Shown here: positions 18,436-28,315 of the stretch, piece by piece | Numbering within the stretch: the stretch's first letter is position 1 | How the letters are laid out: the number at the start of each line of letters is the position of its first letter | From: Solemya velum gill symbiont | Lineage (GTDB): Bacteria; Pseudomonadota; Gammaproteobacteria; Chromatiales; Chromatiaceae | Assembly (NCBI RefSeq): GCF_000787395.1 | Contig: NZ_JRAA01000002.1 | Span: 62,001 to 126,000 of the forward strand | Length of the DNA stretch: 64,000 bases | Reading direction: 5' to 3' | The notes under the pieces: generated by a model | The model's input: only the letters and a program-made list of their open reading frames with translations | Databases searched by the model: none | Told to the model about the DNA's origin: nothing | Made by a program: the position numbers and the translations under genes

Positions 18436-19347
18436 TCAGCCCTCTTTCTTGATTGCGTGCCCACCAAAACCCTTGCGCATCATCGCCAGCATCTTGTTGC
18501 CGTAATCCCCTTTGCCCTGCGAACTGAATCGCATCATGGTTGCCAGTGACATCACGGGTGCGGGAACACCCTGTTCGACTGCCTCAATTGCCGTCCAGCG
18601 CCCTTCTCCCGAGTCAGCCACGAATGGCTCCAGATCATCAAGCTCCTGGTCTTCAGCGAGGAAATCTGCACTTAGATCGAGCAGCCAGCTGCGCACAACA
18701 CTGCCATGCCGCCACATCTCGGCAACTGCTCCGAGATCGATGGCAAAGTCATCACGTGATTTCATCAGGGAGAAACCCTCCGCATAGGCCTGCATCATGC
18801 CGTATTCAATGCCGTTATGAACCATCTTGACGTAATGTCCGCTCCCTGCTGGTCCACAATGCAACCAGCCCTTGTCAGGTGCAGGCGCCAGTGCTTTCAG
18901 GAGAGGGGTAATCCGCTGTACCGCGTAATCATCACCGCCAACCATCAGGGCATAACCATTTTCCAGCCCCCACACTCCACCTGATACACCAGCGTCGACA
19001 TAATGGACACCTTGCGTCTGCACTTTCTCAGCTCGTCGCATCGAATCCTTGAACCAGGAGTTTGCTCCATCAATCAGAATGTCATCCTTGTCGAGTAATG
19101 GAAGAGCTTGCTCAATTGCATCCTCGGTGATTTTTCCAGCGGGCAACATCAACCAGACAACCCGTGGTGACTCCAGCTGTGCAATCAGGTCCACTATGGA
19201 TTCGGCGACCTCAAGTCCTGTTTCATCAGCCAGTTCCCGGGTGGTTGCGAGTGTACGGTTATGCCCGATAACCTCTATGTCTGCCCTGCGCAGACGACGA
19301 GCCATGTTGCCGCCCATGCGGCCAAGTCCAACTATACCGAGTTTCAT
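18436..19347 (-). CDS. gnd: 6-phosphogluconate dehydrogenase, short form
   Basis: The start at 19347 has GGAG eight bases upstream and gives 303 residues: LGIVGLGRMGGNMARRL (dinucleotide fold), DAGVSGGVWGLENGYALMVG and the catalytic block GPAGSGHYVKMVHNGIEYG. The length places it in the short YqeC/GndA-like class rather than the 470-residue E. coli form. First gene of the oxidative pentose phosphate operon. The 330 bases upstream hold no gene. Confidence 0.92.
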   Translation of the reverse strand: MKLGIVGLGRMGGNMARRLRRADIEVIGHNRTLATTRELADETGLEVAESIVDLIAQLESPRVVWLMLPAGKITEDAIEQALPLLDKDDILIDGANSWFKDSMRRAEKVQTQGVHYVDAGVSGGVWGLENGYALMVGGDDYAVQRITPLLKALAPAPDKGWLHCGPAGSGHYVKMVHNGIEYGMMQAYAEGFSLMKSRDDFAIDLGAVAEMWRHGSVVRSWLLDLSADFLAEDQELDDLEPFVADSGEGRWTAIEAVEQGVPAPVMSLATMMRFSSQGKGDYGNKMLAMMRKGFGGHAIKKEG

Positions 19348-19500
19348 CGACTTATCTCCGGTAAACAATCGTTAATAGCCCTATTTCACGGTAATGGAGT
19401 GCGGGTGTCAAAAAAGATCGGTCTCAAAGAATCAAATCAGACAGCGAAGGTTAGTGACAGGACAATTAGAGACGTGTTCAGAAAGAATGGATGAAAGACT

Positions 19501-19535
19501 GAACGACCGCTTCCGACCCAAAGCAGTCATTCGTT
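19501..19535. repeat. Palindromic dispersed-repeat-like sequence (copy 1)
   Basis: GAACGACCGCTTCCGACCCA followed by AAGCAGTCATTCGTT. The outer parts are partly complementary. It resembles the sequence at 22174-22207 and a type of intergenic repeat seen across many gammaproteobacteria. It lies in the gene-free gap 19348-19675. Confidence 0.4.
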
Positions 19536-19675
19536 ACTTACAACAGTTAAAGACTTGCTTCATATTGATAGCCGACATCCAGATTCCTTGTAGCAGGTTC
19601 CTTTGCGAGTCAAAGCGGGTGTTCAGAATTGTTCCGACGGTATTTTATCTCTTTGGATAGACAAGGCCGGGCGTT

Positions 19676-20266
19676 CTAAGCCCACGGCGCAGTGAACAGA
19701 TAAATTAGTGCGGCAGTCATCGATGCAACTAATACAGTCTGAATTCCGCTTCGTATCCATGATATTCCAGCGATTTTCCCCAGAAAAACACCCAACAGAA
19801 AAATAAGTACAACCGCAACTATAATAGCGGCATAAAGCGGTGATACAGGCAGGTGAATGCCAACACTAGAGAGAAATAGAGGCATTAGGATAAATAGTGA
19901 GATAACAAGGGGAGCCATACCATTAACCAATGCTATCAATAGTGGGACAGCACGCGCCGCTTCACCATGTGCGCTCTGTTGGAGGTTAGAAACCATTGCA
20001 TCCTCAAGCTTTCCGAGCGCATGCTGTCGTTCCGCAGATTCACTGATGTAGGCGCTACTCACGCCACTCATGCCCAAAGCAATGGCCGCACTTAGGCAAA
20101 CACTGATAACAACAGATAAGTCGGCGGGTGCACTGACAAGAAATCCGATAATGAGGCCCAGCATGGTGAGCGCACCATCAAATCCATTGACAACAAAATA
20201 GCGGCGTACAATATCGTGTGTGCGGGTGATCTGAAACAGAAACCTCGCTTTCCTCAACAGGCTCAT
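19676..20266 (-). CDS. VIT/CCC1-like membrane transporter
   Basis: 196 residues with the VIT family opening RRYFVVNGFDGALTMLGLIIGF and five hydrophobic segments, ending ALIYLFTAPWA. VIT proteins move Fe2+ or Mn2+; this short branch is better known from archaea, where its substrate is unproven. The start is six bases after the DUF211 stop, so the two genes form an operon. Confidence 0.75.
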   Translation of the reverse strand: MSLLRKARFLFQITRTHDIVRRYFVVNGFDGALTMLGLIIGFLVSAPADLSVVISVCLSAAIALGMSGVSSAYISESAERQHALGKLEDAMVSNLQQSAHGEAARAVPLLIALVNGMAPLVISLFILMPLFLSSVGIHLPVSPLYAAIIVAVVLIFLLGVFLGKIAGISWIRSGIQTVLVASMTAALIYLFTAPWA

Positions 20267-20272
20267 GAAGAT

Positions 20273-20542
20273 TTAACCAGCATCCGTTTCACTCTGTACT
20301 TCTACTTCATCAATACTGTGAAGCGAACCGCCCATATCGCTTATGGTTGATTGAACTGCTTCAAAATCAATGGCATTACCAACCACTTCTATTTGAAGTG
20401 TCTCAGTTCTTTCATCCACCTCAATCACGGTCAAATGCACACGATAATCAGAGCCTGCTTTGGCGATGGAACTGGAGAATTCAAGCGCATTTGGCTGATG
20501 AGGTTTAAGCACATCCAAGACTATCCTTTTTACAAACACCAT
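20273..20542 (-). CDS. DUF211 family small protein
   Basis: 89 residues: VKRIVLDVLKPHQPNALEF, then VHLTVIEVDERTETLQIEVVG and FEAVQSTISDMGGSLHSIDEVEV. This ferredoxin-like alpha/beta pattern is that of DUF211, a family mostly of archaea with a suggested metal-binding role. It is paired with the VIT-like transporter. The IS30 element lies about 100 bases upstream of its start. Confidence 0.8.
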   Translation of the reverse strand: MVFVKRIVLDVLKPHQPNALEFSSSIAKAGSDYRVHLTVIEVDERTETLQIEVVGNAIDFEAVQSTISDMGGSLHSIDEVEVQSETDAG

Positions 20543-20643
20543 AACTTGTACCCACGTCTATGTATTCTGATCATGTGTAGTAAAAAATAATTTATCGTTG
20601 ATATTTTTACTAATGAAAAAAACTATATTACAAGGTAACGTGA

Positions 20644-21703
20644 ATTCAATTTCCAAGTGCAACTCAACAGAGTTGGTTAGAGGGCAAGCTGCGGTAGCAT
20701 AGGTAGCTTCTCTCACCGACCAAAGTTAGAGGAGCACCATGTACACGCAGCTTACCCAGGAAGAACGATACCAGATTCAGGCACTGATGAAAGCAGGTCA
20801 CAATCAAACAGAGATAGCCAAGATACTTGGGCGCCACAAATCCACTGTCAGCCGCGAACTGAGGCGTAACCGTGGCTTGCGCGGCTATCGCCCCAAACAG
20901 GCCCATCGGCTGTCTGTAGAGCGCCGTCAGAGCAAGAGCCAGCCCCGTATTGCCACTACCCACTGGGAGCGAGTCGAGCATCTGTTGCGCGAGGACTGGA
21001 GTCCGGAACAAATCAGCCTGTGGCTGTGCAATGAGGCTGACATTCAAATCTCTCATGAGTGGATTTACCAGTACGTTCTCCAGAACAAATCCATGGGCGG
21101 TAACCTATACCGCCACCTGCGTTGCCAGAAGCAGCGTCGAAAGCGCTATGGCAGCTATAGCCGCCGAGGGCAACTGATTAACCGAGTCAGCATCGATGAA
21201 CGTCCTGCCGTGGTTGATGAGCGTTCACGCTTCGGTGATTGGGAACTTGATACCATTATCGGAAAAGGCCACAAACAGGCCATCGTTTCAATCACCGAGC
21301 GTAAATCCCGATTGACGCTCATCCATAAGGTGGAGAGAAAAACCGCCAGCAACGTCACCAGCGCTATCCTCAAACTGCTCAAACCCATCGCCGGCCGCGT
21401 TCACACGCTGACCTCAGATAATGGTAAGGAATTCGCCGGTCACGAGACCATCGCTAAAGGCCTCAGTGCCAGGTTCTTCTTTGCCCATCCCTATGCCTCC
21501 TGGGAACGTGGCTTGAATGAGAACACCAATGGACTCATTCGCCAATACTTCCCAAAGCATCGGGACTTTACAACCATCACTCAGGCGGAAATCAACCAGG
21601 TGATGAATAAACTGAACAATCGTCCCCGAAAATGTCTTGGCATTAAAACGCCCAATCAAGTATTTTTCGGGATTAACCCATCCGTTGCACTAGTGAGTTG
21701 AAT
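20644..21703 (+). mobile_element. IS30-family insertion sequence
   Basis: A 1060-bp element bounded by imperfect inverted repeats: left ATTCAATTTCCAAGTGCAAC, right (reversed) ATTCAACTCACTAGTGCAAC. One transposase gene fills it. The bases beyond each end do not form a clear target duplication. It has inserted at the 5' end of the secreted-protein gene that follows. Confidence 0.85.
20739..21701 (+). CDS. IS30-family transposase
   Basis: 320 residues. An N-terminal helix-turn-helix (LTQEERYQIQALMKAGHNQT, then KSTVSRELRRN) is followed by the DDE catalytic core with DWELDTIIGKG, LTSDNGKEFAGHE and the Glu in WERGLNENTNGLIRQYFPK. Full length, no frameshift, probably active. Confidence 0.97.
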   Translation: MYTQLTQEERYQIQALMKAGHNQTEIAKILGRHKSTVSRELRRNRGLRGYRPKQAHRLSVERRQSKSQPRIATTHWERVEHLLREDWSPEQISLWLCNEADIQISHEWIYQYVLQNKSMGGNLYRHLRCQKQRRKRYGSYSRRGQLINRVSIDERPAVVDERSRFGDWELDTIIGKGHKQAIVSITERKSRLTLIHKVERKTASNVTSAILKLLKPIAGRVHTLTSDNGKEFAGHETIAKGLSARFFFAHPYASWERGLNENTNGLIRQYFPKHRDFTTITQAEINQVMNKLNNRPRKCLGIKTPNQVFFGINPSVALVS

Positions 21704-22129
21704 CCGCGCTTTGTTATAGGGGGCACCTGTGTATTTATTGCAAACCTAGCTTGGCTATCAGAAGCTAATGCGAAGCCACGTGAAGGTGTTTTGAGTCAAA
21801 TTAACTGCGAGTGCAAGTGTGCAGTTCGGCGCGAGGGACGTCCGCCGATGATTAGAGATAAGACGTTTGCTGCTCCTAGTGGCGATCCGGAACGATGTGG
21901 CGGGATGAACGGTACGAGCTGCCGCAATACACGACCGGATGGGACAACTGCCCTCGGCAAGCTTGAAGATTGTACGGCGGTGGTAACAATGACCGGTGGA
22001 TCTAGGCCTACATTACCTGACGAGCCGATGAAGATAGCACCAACGCCAAGTGACTCGACACCTGCCTCGCCAGCACCACTAAAAGCGCACCCTATGCCTG
22101 AACCTCCGTCGAAAGAAATTAATCGATAA
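21698..22129 (+). CDS. Secreted hypothetical protein with 5' end altered by IS30
   Basis: A frame of 143 residues. After a few residues from the IS30 end it reads a signal-like segment (IGGTCVFIANLAWLSEANA) then a Cys-rich stretch (INCECKCAV, DPERCGGMNGTSCRNTRP, LEDCTAVV) and a Pro/Ser-rich tail (SDSTPASPAPLKAHPMPEPP). The only start is a TTG inside the last bases of the IS element. The native start was probably removed by the insertion. Unknown function; expression uncertain. Confidence 0.5.
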   Translation: MNPRFVIGGTCVFIANLAWLSEANAKPREGVLSQINCECKCAVRREGRPPMIRDKTFAAPSGDPERCGGMNGTSCRNTRPDGTTALGKLEDCTAVVTMTGGSRPTLPDEPMKIAPTPSDSTPASPAPLKAHPMPEPPSKEINR

Positions 22130-22173
22130 TCACTTACGAGATACAGGTTTCTGAGTATTACGGTTTTAAACAC

Positions 22174-22207
22174 GAATGTCCGCTTTTGGCCGAAAGAGGA
22201 CATTTAC
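22174..22207. repeat. Palindromic dispersed-repeat-like sequence (copy 2)
   Basis: GAATGTCCGCTTTTGGCCGA then AAGAGGACATTTAC. AATGTCC and GGACATT can pair. It resembles the sequence at 19501-19535 in its CCGCTT...CCNAAAG core. It stands in the 290-base gap before the HTH gene, where I see nothing else. Confidence 0.4.
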
Positions 22208-22420
22208 GACGCTACCCACACTCACAAAACGTACTATAATTGTTCTACAATTATGGACGGCATTAAACTACTCGCATGATGCCTCATGATCTACCTAGCA
22301 TGACTGGCAGCCCTTCAGGGCAAAAGGTACTGGCTAGGCCATTAGTTTACGGGTAATTCGCAGCACCGTGACTATCCAGTTTCTAAGCCCTATAGGGGGC
22401 TTACAACGACAAGGTGGTAT

Positions 22421-22840
22421 ATGGCTAGTACGATGTTTCAAGGGCGTGAGGACACAGCCCTGGCGATTCTGGACAATGATAACTGGGCAACCCAGCGGCA
22501 GATTGCCGATCTGCTCGATGTGTCCCGCGTCACAATCAACGAATGGCATTCCAAGGGACTACCCTTCAAATTAGGCGACAGGAAAACGAATCTATACCTG
22601 GCGCCACTAGTGATTAACTTCCAGGTCGGCTATGACATGTTCAAGCAAGGGATTTTGAAGCAGAACAACGCTGCGCTCTGGGTGGCTTTTGTTAATGCAT
22701 CGATGAATGACTCAGTCGAGAAACCAATCAAACTGCTGAAAAAAGGCTTTAACCTCAGTGAACGTCAGGCATCGCTGATTGTGGGTGAAGCAATTGGAAT
22801 GATAAAGGAGCGGTATGGTCAGCGGCCTGTTCCGATATGA
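22421..22840 (+). CDS. Small HTH protein, phage-type
   Basis: 139 residues. WATQRQIADLLDVSRVTINEWHSKGLP is a helix-turn-helix like the DNA-binding end of phage small terminase (Nu1-like) or MerR/excisionase-type regulators. A helical C-terminal half (LLKKGFNLSERQASLIVGEAIGMIKE) follows. No other phage gene is nearby. Its place next to a tRNA gene suggests a remnant of an integrated element. Function not assignable. Confidence 0.55.
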   Translation: MASTMFQGREDTALAILDNDNWATQRQIADLLDVSRVTINEWHSKGLPFKLGDRKTNLYLAPLVINFQVGYDMFKQGILKQNNAALWVAFVNASMNDSVEKPIKLLKKGFNLSERQASLIVGEAIGMIKERYGQRPVPI

Positions 22841-23022
22841 AAAAGGCGCGCCGAAGTGCCCCTTGATTGAATGAGCTCTTCCGACTGCCACCTCAACCGA
22901 TCGGTGCATTCAAGGTACTGGGTAAGACGCTGTATTGCGGGTATTGCGCACCCCGAACTCCTAAGTCTGGGTGGACTTGTGAAATCGTGTTTTCATCATC
23001 ACCCCTTTTTCACATATGCAAT

Positions 23023-23056
23023 AAAAAAGCACCTACGATTTCTCATAAGTGCTTGA
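23023..23056 (-). terminator. Terminator downstream of tRNA-Gly
   Basis: On the minus strand AAGCAC, a loop region, GTGCTT and then six T, starting seven bases after the tRNA 3' end. Confidence 0.65.
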
Positions 23057-23062
23057 TTTGTT

Positions 23063-23138
23063 TGGAGCGGGAAACGAGATTCGAACTCGCGACCCCAACC
23101 TTGGCAAGGTTGTGCTCTACCAGCTGAGCTATTCCCGC
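23063..23138 (-). tRNA. tRNA-Gly(GCC)
   Basis: 76 nt read on the minus strand from GCGGGAATAGCTCAGCTGGT to CGCTCCA. The acceptor stem (GCGGGAA/TTCCCGC), D-loop, anticodon arm with GCC at plus 23103-23105, T-loop GTTCGAATC and an encoded CCA all fold normally. Confidence 0.97.
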
Positions 23139-23207
23139 GTTGAGGCCGCAAATTGTACGGTTTCCGGCCTCCATGTCAAGCCTGTTTTTTCAAATTTGTA
23201 ACAATTC

Positions 23208-24092
23208 CTACAGAATAAAATAGAGCACCACGGGTATCACGAGAATACTGGAGACATTTCCCAGTAACACGATCGATGCAACCTTATCCGGTTCCTGCCC
23301 ATATTGCTCTGCAAGCATGAAATTGAGAACCGCCGGCGGCAAGGCACAAAAGAGGATGAATTGCGCTGCCTGCATTCCCTCGAGTGAAAACAGTGAAATT
23401 AACAAAAGACCGACAAGCAGGGTGGCACTGACATTAAGCACATTTGCCGCTATTGCGAGACGAAAGTGGGTAACGTGCGTCTGTGCCACGCGTGCACCGA
23501 GTGAGAACAGCAGCAGCGGTATCGAGATCTGTCCAAGCATACTGATTGCATCCCCAAGTGGCTCAACCAGCTTGATACCTGCAAGATTGACGACGATGCC
23601 GAGAAAAGCGCCCCAGAACATCGGCAGGCGAATCAGCGGTTTGATATGAAAATGCGCCGCCAGTATCCAGCTGCCGAAAGTAAAATGCATGAAGTTTTCG
23701 ACAATAAAGAGTACGGTCGCAGCGGCCAGCCCCTCCTCTCCAAATGCAAACACTGCCAGTGGCAATCCCATGTTGCCAGAGTTGTTGAACATCAGCGGCG
23801 GTACGAGTGTTTTGACGTCTGTCTTCATCACTTTTGCTGCCGCTACAGCGATCACGCCCGTGATAAGAATCACTACAACTCCGGCTGCCGTCAGGCTGGT
23901 GTAGCTGAGCAGATCAAATTCGGCATCGGACATCACCGAGAAAATCAGTGCCGGGGTGAATATCTCCAGGTTAACCCTGTTGGTGACTGAAAGATCAGTG
24001 CCGCCGCGTCGGAAACGTGCATACAGATAGCCGCTGACAGCAACCGCGAAGACCGGAAAGATGATGCCAAGAACGACAAGGATACTTTCCAT
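23208..24092 (-). CDS. AEC-family permease
   Basis: 294 residues, about ten membrane segments in the two five-helix blocks of the auxin efflux carrier family. Recognisable blocks are NSGNMGLPLAVFAFG and the C-terminal CALPPAVLNFMLAEQYG. Bacterial members export organic anions such as malate or malonate; the substrate here is unknown. Ends nine bases before the start side of the tgt stop, so it may be the second gene of a tgt operon. Confidence 0.9.
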   Translation of the reverse strand: MESILVVLGIIFPVFAVAVSGYLYARFRRGGTDLSVTNRVNLEIFTPALIFSVMSDAEFDLLSYTSLTAAGVVVILITGVIAVAAAKVMKTDVKTLVPPLMFNNSGNMGLPLAVFAFGEEGLAAATVLFIVENFMHFTFGSWILAAHFHIKPLIRLPMFWGAFLGIVVNLAGIKLVEPLGDAISMLGQISIPLLLFSLGARVAQTHVTHFRLAIAANVLNVSATLLVGLLLISLFSLEGMQAAQFILFCALPPAVLNFMLAEQYGQEPDKVASIVLLGNVSSILVIPVVLYFIL

Positions 24093-24101
24093 TGGCTTGC
24101 G

Positions 24102-25244
<1,143 letters not shown>

Positions 25245-25249
25245 ATCTG

Positions 25250-25341
25250 CATACGCTAATCCTCCTCCTTTAAATTAGCGTATATTCCTCCATCCTTCTT
25301 ATGGTGGTTTTTTGGCGCGGTATCTTACCGCGCCTTTTTTT
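25250..25341 (+). ncRNA. Candidate small RNA with C-rich loop and intrinsic terminator
   Basis: About 92 nt between divergent tgt and the 3' end of prfC, with no open frame. Stem-loop 1 (25251-25283) has perfect 10-bp arms ATACGCTAAT/ATTAGCGTAT and a 13-nt loop starting CCTCCTCC. Stem-loop 2 (25287-25307) has arms CCTCCAT/ATGGTGG with one T-T mismatch and a loop CCTTCTT. Stem-loop 3 (25314-25334), GGCGCGGTA/TACCGCGCC followed by seven T, is a strong terminator. The CCUCC sequence is complementary to Shine-Dalgarno sites, so a trans-acting translational regulator is a reasonable guess. Not matched to a named family. Confidence 0.7.
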
Positions 25342-25400
25342 ATGTGCTGAATTTAAAGAATAATATGAATTAACTGTTTTCTTTATCTATTTGTTTTTTA

Positions 25401-26987
25401 TTATAATTCTCTTGATGATGAGAAGGTCACCTCAGGCCAGCGCTCTTGTGCAAGCGTGAGATTCACACGTGTTGGAGCCAGGTAGACCAGCTGCCCGTCA
25501 CCATCCTCGGCCAGGTTGTCATGGTTCTTGATTTTGAACTGTTCGAGCATCTTTTCATCGTCACAGCTGACCCAGCGCGTCGTCTGAACGCCAATTGCCT
25601 CTACTATTGCCTCAACTCCATATTCACCCTTGAGACGGTGTACGGCGACATCAAACTGCAGCACTCCAACTGCGCCCAGGATAAGGTCATTATTCTTCAG
25701 TGGACGGAAAACCTGGGTCGCACCCTCCTCGCACAGCTGCAGAACGCCCTTGTGGAGCTGCTTCATCTTGAGCGGATCCTTGAGGACGACACGACGGAAG
25801 AGTTCCGGTGCAAAATAGGGAATGCCCTCGTACTTGAGCTCCTCACCCGATGTAAATGTATCGCCAATCTGGATGGTGCCATGATTATGCAAACCAATGA
25901 TATCGCCTGGCCAGGCCTCTTCAACCTGCTTGCGGCTATCGGCCTGGAAGGTGATCGCGTTGCTGATCTGCACTGTTTTGCCAATGCGCACCTGCTTCAT
26001 CTTCATGCCTTTGCTGTAATTGCCAGAGCAGACGCGCATAAAGGCAATACGGTCACGGTGTGAAGGATCCATGTTCGCCTGTATCTTGAAGACAAAGCCA
26101 CTGAAACCCTCCTCTTCCGGTTTGACGTCTCTCTGGCCTGCGTGGCGAGCAAGCGGTGCAGGTGCATATTCAACGAACGCATCGAGTAGCTCCTGTACAC
26201 CGAAGTTATTGATTGCAGAGCCGAAAAAGACAGGTGTCAGCTCACCCTGGAGGTAGCTTTCAATATCAAACTCGCGGGTTGCACCACGTACAAGCTCAAC
26301 CTCCTCGCGGAGCTCGTCAGCCATATCTCCGATGACTTCATCGAGGCGTGGATTGTCCAGCCCCCCGATCATTTCACCGGTCGCAATCTTGCCACCGTGA
26401 TTCGGATTATAAAGATGCGTGGTATCACTACGGAGATCAAACACCCCTTTAAATCGCTTGCCCATGCCAATCGGCCATGTCAACGGCGAACAAGGCATTT
26501 TCAATACATCCTCGATTTCGTCCATGATATCGATCGCATCGCGTCCCTCACGGTCGAGCTTGTTGACGAATGTGAGTATCGGCGTATCGCGCATGCGACA
26601 CACCTCCATCAATTTAATCGTACGTTCCTCGACACCCTTGGCAACGTCAATCACCATCAGCGCCGAGTCAACTGCTGTCAGGGTACGGTATGTATCCTCG
26701 GAGAAGTCAGCGTGTCCTGGGGTATCGAGCAGGTTCACGACCCGATCGTTATAGTCGAACTGCATCACCGACGAGGTCACCGAGATACCACGCTGTTTCT
26801 CGAGCTCCATCCAGTCTGATGTCGCGTGGCGCGCGGCTTTGCGCCCCTTGACGGTTCCGGCAAGCTGGATCGCACCCCCGAACAGCAACAGCTTTTCGGT
26901 CAGTGTGGTTTTACCGGCATCAGGGTGGGAGATGATAGCAAAGGTCCTTCGCTTATTGATTTCATTAAGAAAATCTTGGTTTGCCAT
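25401..26987 (-). CDS. prfC: Peptide chain release factor 3, N terminus supplied by the ICE
   Basis: 528 residues. [19 protein letters not shown] is the GTPase P-loop, [16 protein letters not shown] the G3 motif and FVNKLDRE the G4 motif; EF-G-like domains follow to the end. RF3 recycles RF1/RF2 from the ribosome. The first 14 or so codons ([14 protein letters not shown]) lie outside the attachment repeat on the ICE side. The displaced native beginning (MSDSNLLNEISKRR) survives at 60877-60949. The hybrid gene is thus intact. Confidence 0.97.
   Translation of the reverse strand: MANQDFLNEINKRRTFAIISHPDAGKTTLTEKLLLFGGAIQLAGTVKGRKAARHATSDWMELEKQRGISVTSSVMQFDYNDRVVNLLDTPGHADFSEDTYRTLTAVDSALMVIDVAKGVEERTIKLMEVCRMRDTPILTFVNKLDREGRDAIDIMDEIEDVLKMPCSPLTWPIGMGKRFKGVFDLRSDTTHLYNPNHGGKIATGEMIGGLDNPRLDEVIGDMADELREEVELVRGATREFDIESYLQGELTPVFFGSAINNFGVQELLDAFVEYAPAPLARHAGQRDVKPEEEGFSGFVFKIQANMDPSHRDRIAFMRVCSGNYSKGMKMKQVRIGKTVQISNAITFQADSRKQVEEAWPGDIIGLHNHGTIQIGDTFTSGEELKYEGIPYFAPELFRRVVLKDPLKMKQLHKGVLQLCEEGATQVFRPLKNNDLILGAVGVLQFDVAVHRLKGEYGVEAIVEAIGVQTTRWVSCDDEKMLEQFKIKNHDNLAEDGDGQLVYLAPTRVNLTLAQERWPEVTFSSSREL
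26916..26943. repeat. ICE attachment site, prfC-proximal junction (attR-like)
   Basis: A 28-bp sequence identical to 60877-60904. Read on the minus strand it encodes FAIISHPDA of prfC. SXT/R391-type elements integrate in exactly this part of prfC. It marks one end of the element. Confidence 0.9.
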
Positions 26988-27003
26988 GTATAAATTCTTT
27001 TAG

Positions 27004-27030
27004 TTTGTACACGGATTTGTACACACTTTT
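27004..27030. repeat. Integrase arm-type repeats, prfC-proximal end
   Basis: Two direct copies of TTTGTACAC (27004-27012 and 27016-27024) spaced 12 bases apart, some 60 bases inside the junction. The same word recurs at the other ICE end (60484, 60497, 60722, 60734). Arm-type sites for tyrosine recombinases have this layout. Confidence 0.6.
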
Positions 27031-27243
27031 GGAAGTACTCTCTTTTCAGTTCTTCGCTTGTCAAATCCGTCGTGTTAATCGTAATTGGCCGCTATTTTCG
27101 CTGATCTTGACTTTATAAACAATCAATGGTCATCTAATCGGTTACCATTTACTCTCAGCGTGCGCCAATGCTCAGTTGTAGCTGTTTGCAATCGTTGCTT
27201 CTTCAGCTCATGAACAACTGTGGCTAAACCACAAATTCCTTCG

Positions 27244-27891
27244 CTACCAAAAATCGATGATAGCTTGTCGTACTACACCAATGATGGTGCAGTTGCCGTT
27301 GATCGGTATTGCAGGGTATTGCGGGTTCAAAGGTTTTAGGTACTTCTGTTCACCATCAATAACCAACTGCTTAAAGGTTGCTTCTTTCGAATCATCCAAA
27401 CGCGCAACAACCAATGAACCTGATGAGTAAGGTAACTCAGGATCAACAACGATCACTGCTCCCTCAGGTATGGATTTTTTTCCGCTTGGATTTTCCATAC
27501 TGTCGCCTTTTACGCGAAGCGCGAAACAACCTTCATGTGCTTTCCCAGTGACTTCACGCCACTCCTCTGCATCTTCAAAGGCAAATCCCTCCGCTATTTC
27601 AGTCCAATCCCCAGCCTGAACCCAATTAATAAGAGGAATACTCCCTTTAATGTCAGGCCCTACTTCTACATTACCGACCCCCAAGCCAATCTCGCCATCA
27701 CCTGTGGCGAGCCAATGAGCATTCACGCGAAGCGCCTCCGCGATCTGCATGGTGTAACGAGACCTAGCCGATTTACCAGAGCAAATCTGGCTGATCGACT
27801 GCTGTTTGATACCAATGCGACGAGCCAACTCAGACTGAGTCACCCCAGTAAGCTGCAAGGCATGGTTTAGTCGTTCGGATAAAGTTTTCAT
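27244..27891 (-). CDS. setR: SetR, CI/LexA-like repressor of the ICE
   Basis: 215 residues. The N-terminal HTH (TQSELARRIGIKQQSISQIC) is joined to a S24 peptidase domain with cleavage site Ala93-Gly94 (WVQAGDW), catalytic Ser131 (KGDSMENPSG) and Lys in DDSKEATFKQL. In SXT this protein represses the setDC activators and is cleaved in the SOS response. It is divergent from croS, across four operator-like palindromes. Complete and probably functional. Confidence 0.95.
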   Translation of the reverse strand: MKTLSERLNHALQLTGVTQSELARRIGIKQQSISQICSGKSARSRYTMQIAEALRVNAHWLATGDGEIGLGVGNVEVGPDIKGSIPLINWVQAGDWTEIAEGFAFEDAEEWREVTGKAHEGCFALRVKGDSMENPSGKKSIPEGAVIVVDPELPYSSGSLVVARLDDSKEATFKQLVIDGEQKYLKPLNPQYPAIPINGNCTIIGVVRQAIIDFW

Positions 27892-27902
27892 AAGCCCGTA
27901 TT

Positions 27903-27997
27903 CTACAAATAAAACTGTAGCCTTTCAACAATTTTAACTGTTGACTTATCTACAGTTTATACTGTAACATTCAATCTTGTAACAGTTATTATTGTAA
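27903..27997. promoter_or_regulatory. Four SetR/CroS operators between setR and croS
   Basis: Four 18-bp imperfect palindromes: CTACAAATAAAACTGTAG (27903-27920), CAACAATTTTAACTGTTG (27926-27943), CTACAGTTTATACTGTAA (27950-27967) and TAACAGTTATTATTGTAA (27980-27997). Their common form is YWACARTTTWWACTGTWR. This is the lambda-like switch arrangement described for SXT. Confidence 0.85.
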
Positions 27998-28008
27998 CAG
28001 GAGACGGT

Positions 28009-28260
28009 ATGGAAGTGTTCAACACGACACAAAAACATCTCCGCCGTGCCATTGACTTGGTCGGCGGGCAATCAGCATTAGCACGAGCCATCAACTCAAA
28101 ACAGCAAAACGTCTGGTTTTGGTTGAATAAATCAGGGCGTGTTCCCGCTGAATTCGTTTTACCCATCGAACAAGCTACGCAAGGACAGGTAACCCGATCT
28201 CAGTTAAGACCGGACATCTATCCCGAAGGCCAAAGCGAGCTGAAAGCCAGTAACCAGTAG
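28009..28260 (+). CDS. croS: CroS, Cro-like regulator
   Basis: 83 residues with a Cro-type HTH (RAIDLVGGQSALARAINSKQ then QNVWFWLNKSGRVPAEFVLP). AGGAGACGG precedes the ATG. In the SXT circuit it opposes SetR at the same operators. Its place opposite setR confirms the assignment. Confidence 0.88.
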   Translation: MEVFNTTQKHLRRAIDLVGGQSALARAINSKQQNVWFWLNKSGRVPAEFVLPIEQATQGQVTRSQLRPDIYPEGQSELKASNQ

Positions 28261-28315
28261 GATTAAGGGCAAGTAATGGTCAGCATTTTACGTAAACACA
28301 AAAGCGAGTACTTCC

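Noticed and set aside
22867-23127. Open frame reading LFRLPPQPIGAFKVLG and CGYCAP before tRNA-Gly
   Set aside because: It starts at a TTG, runs through the terminator and into the tRNA on the other strand. The first 40 residues could be a gene remnant, but there is not enough to support it.
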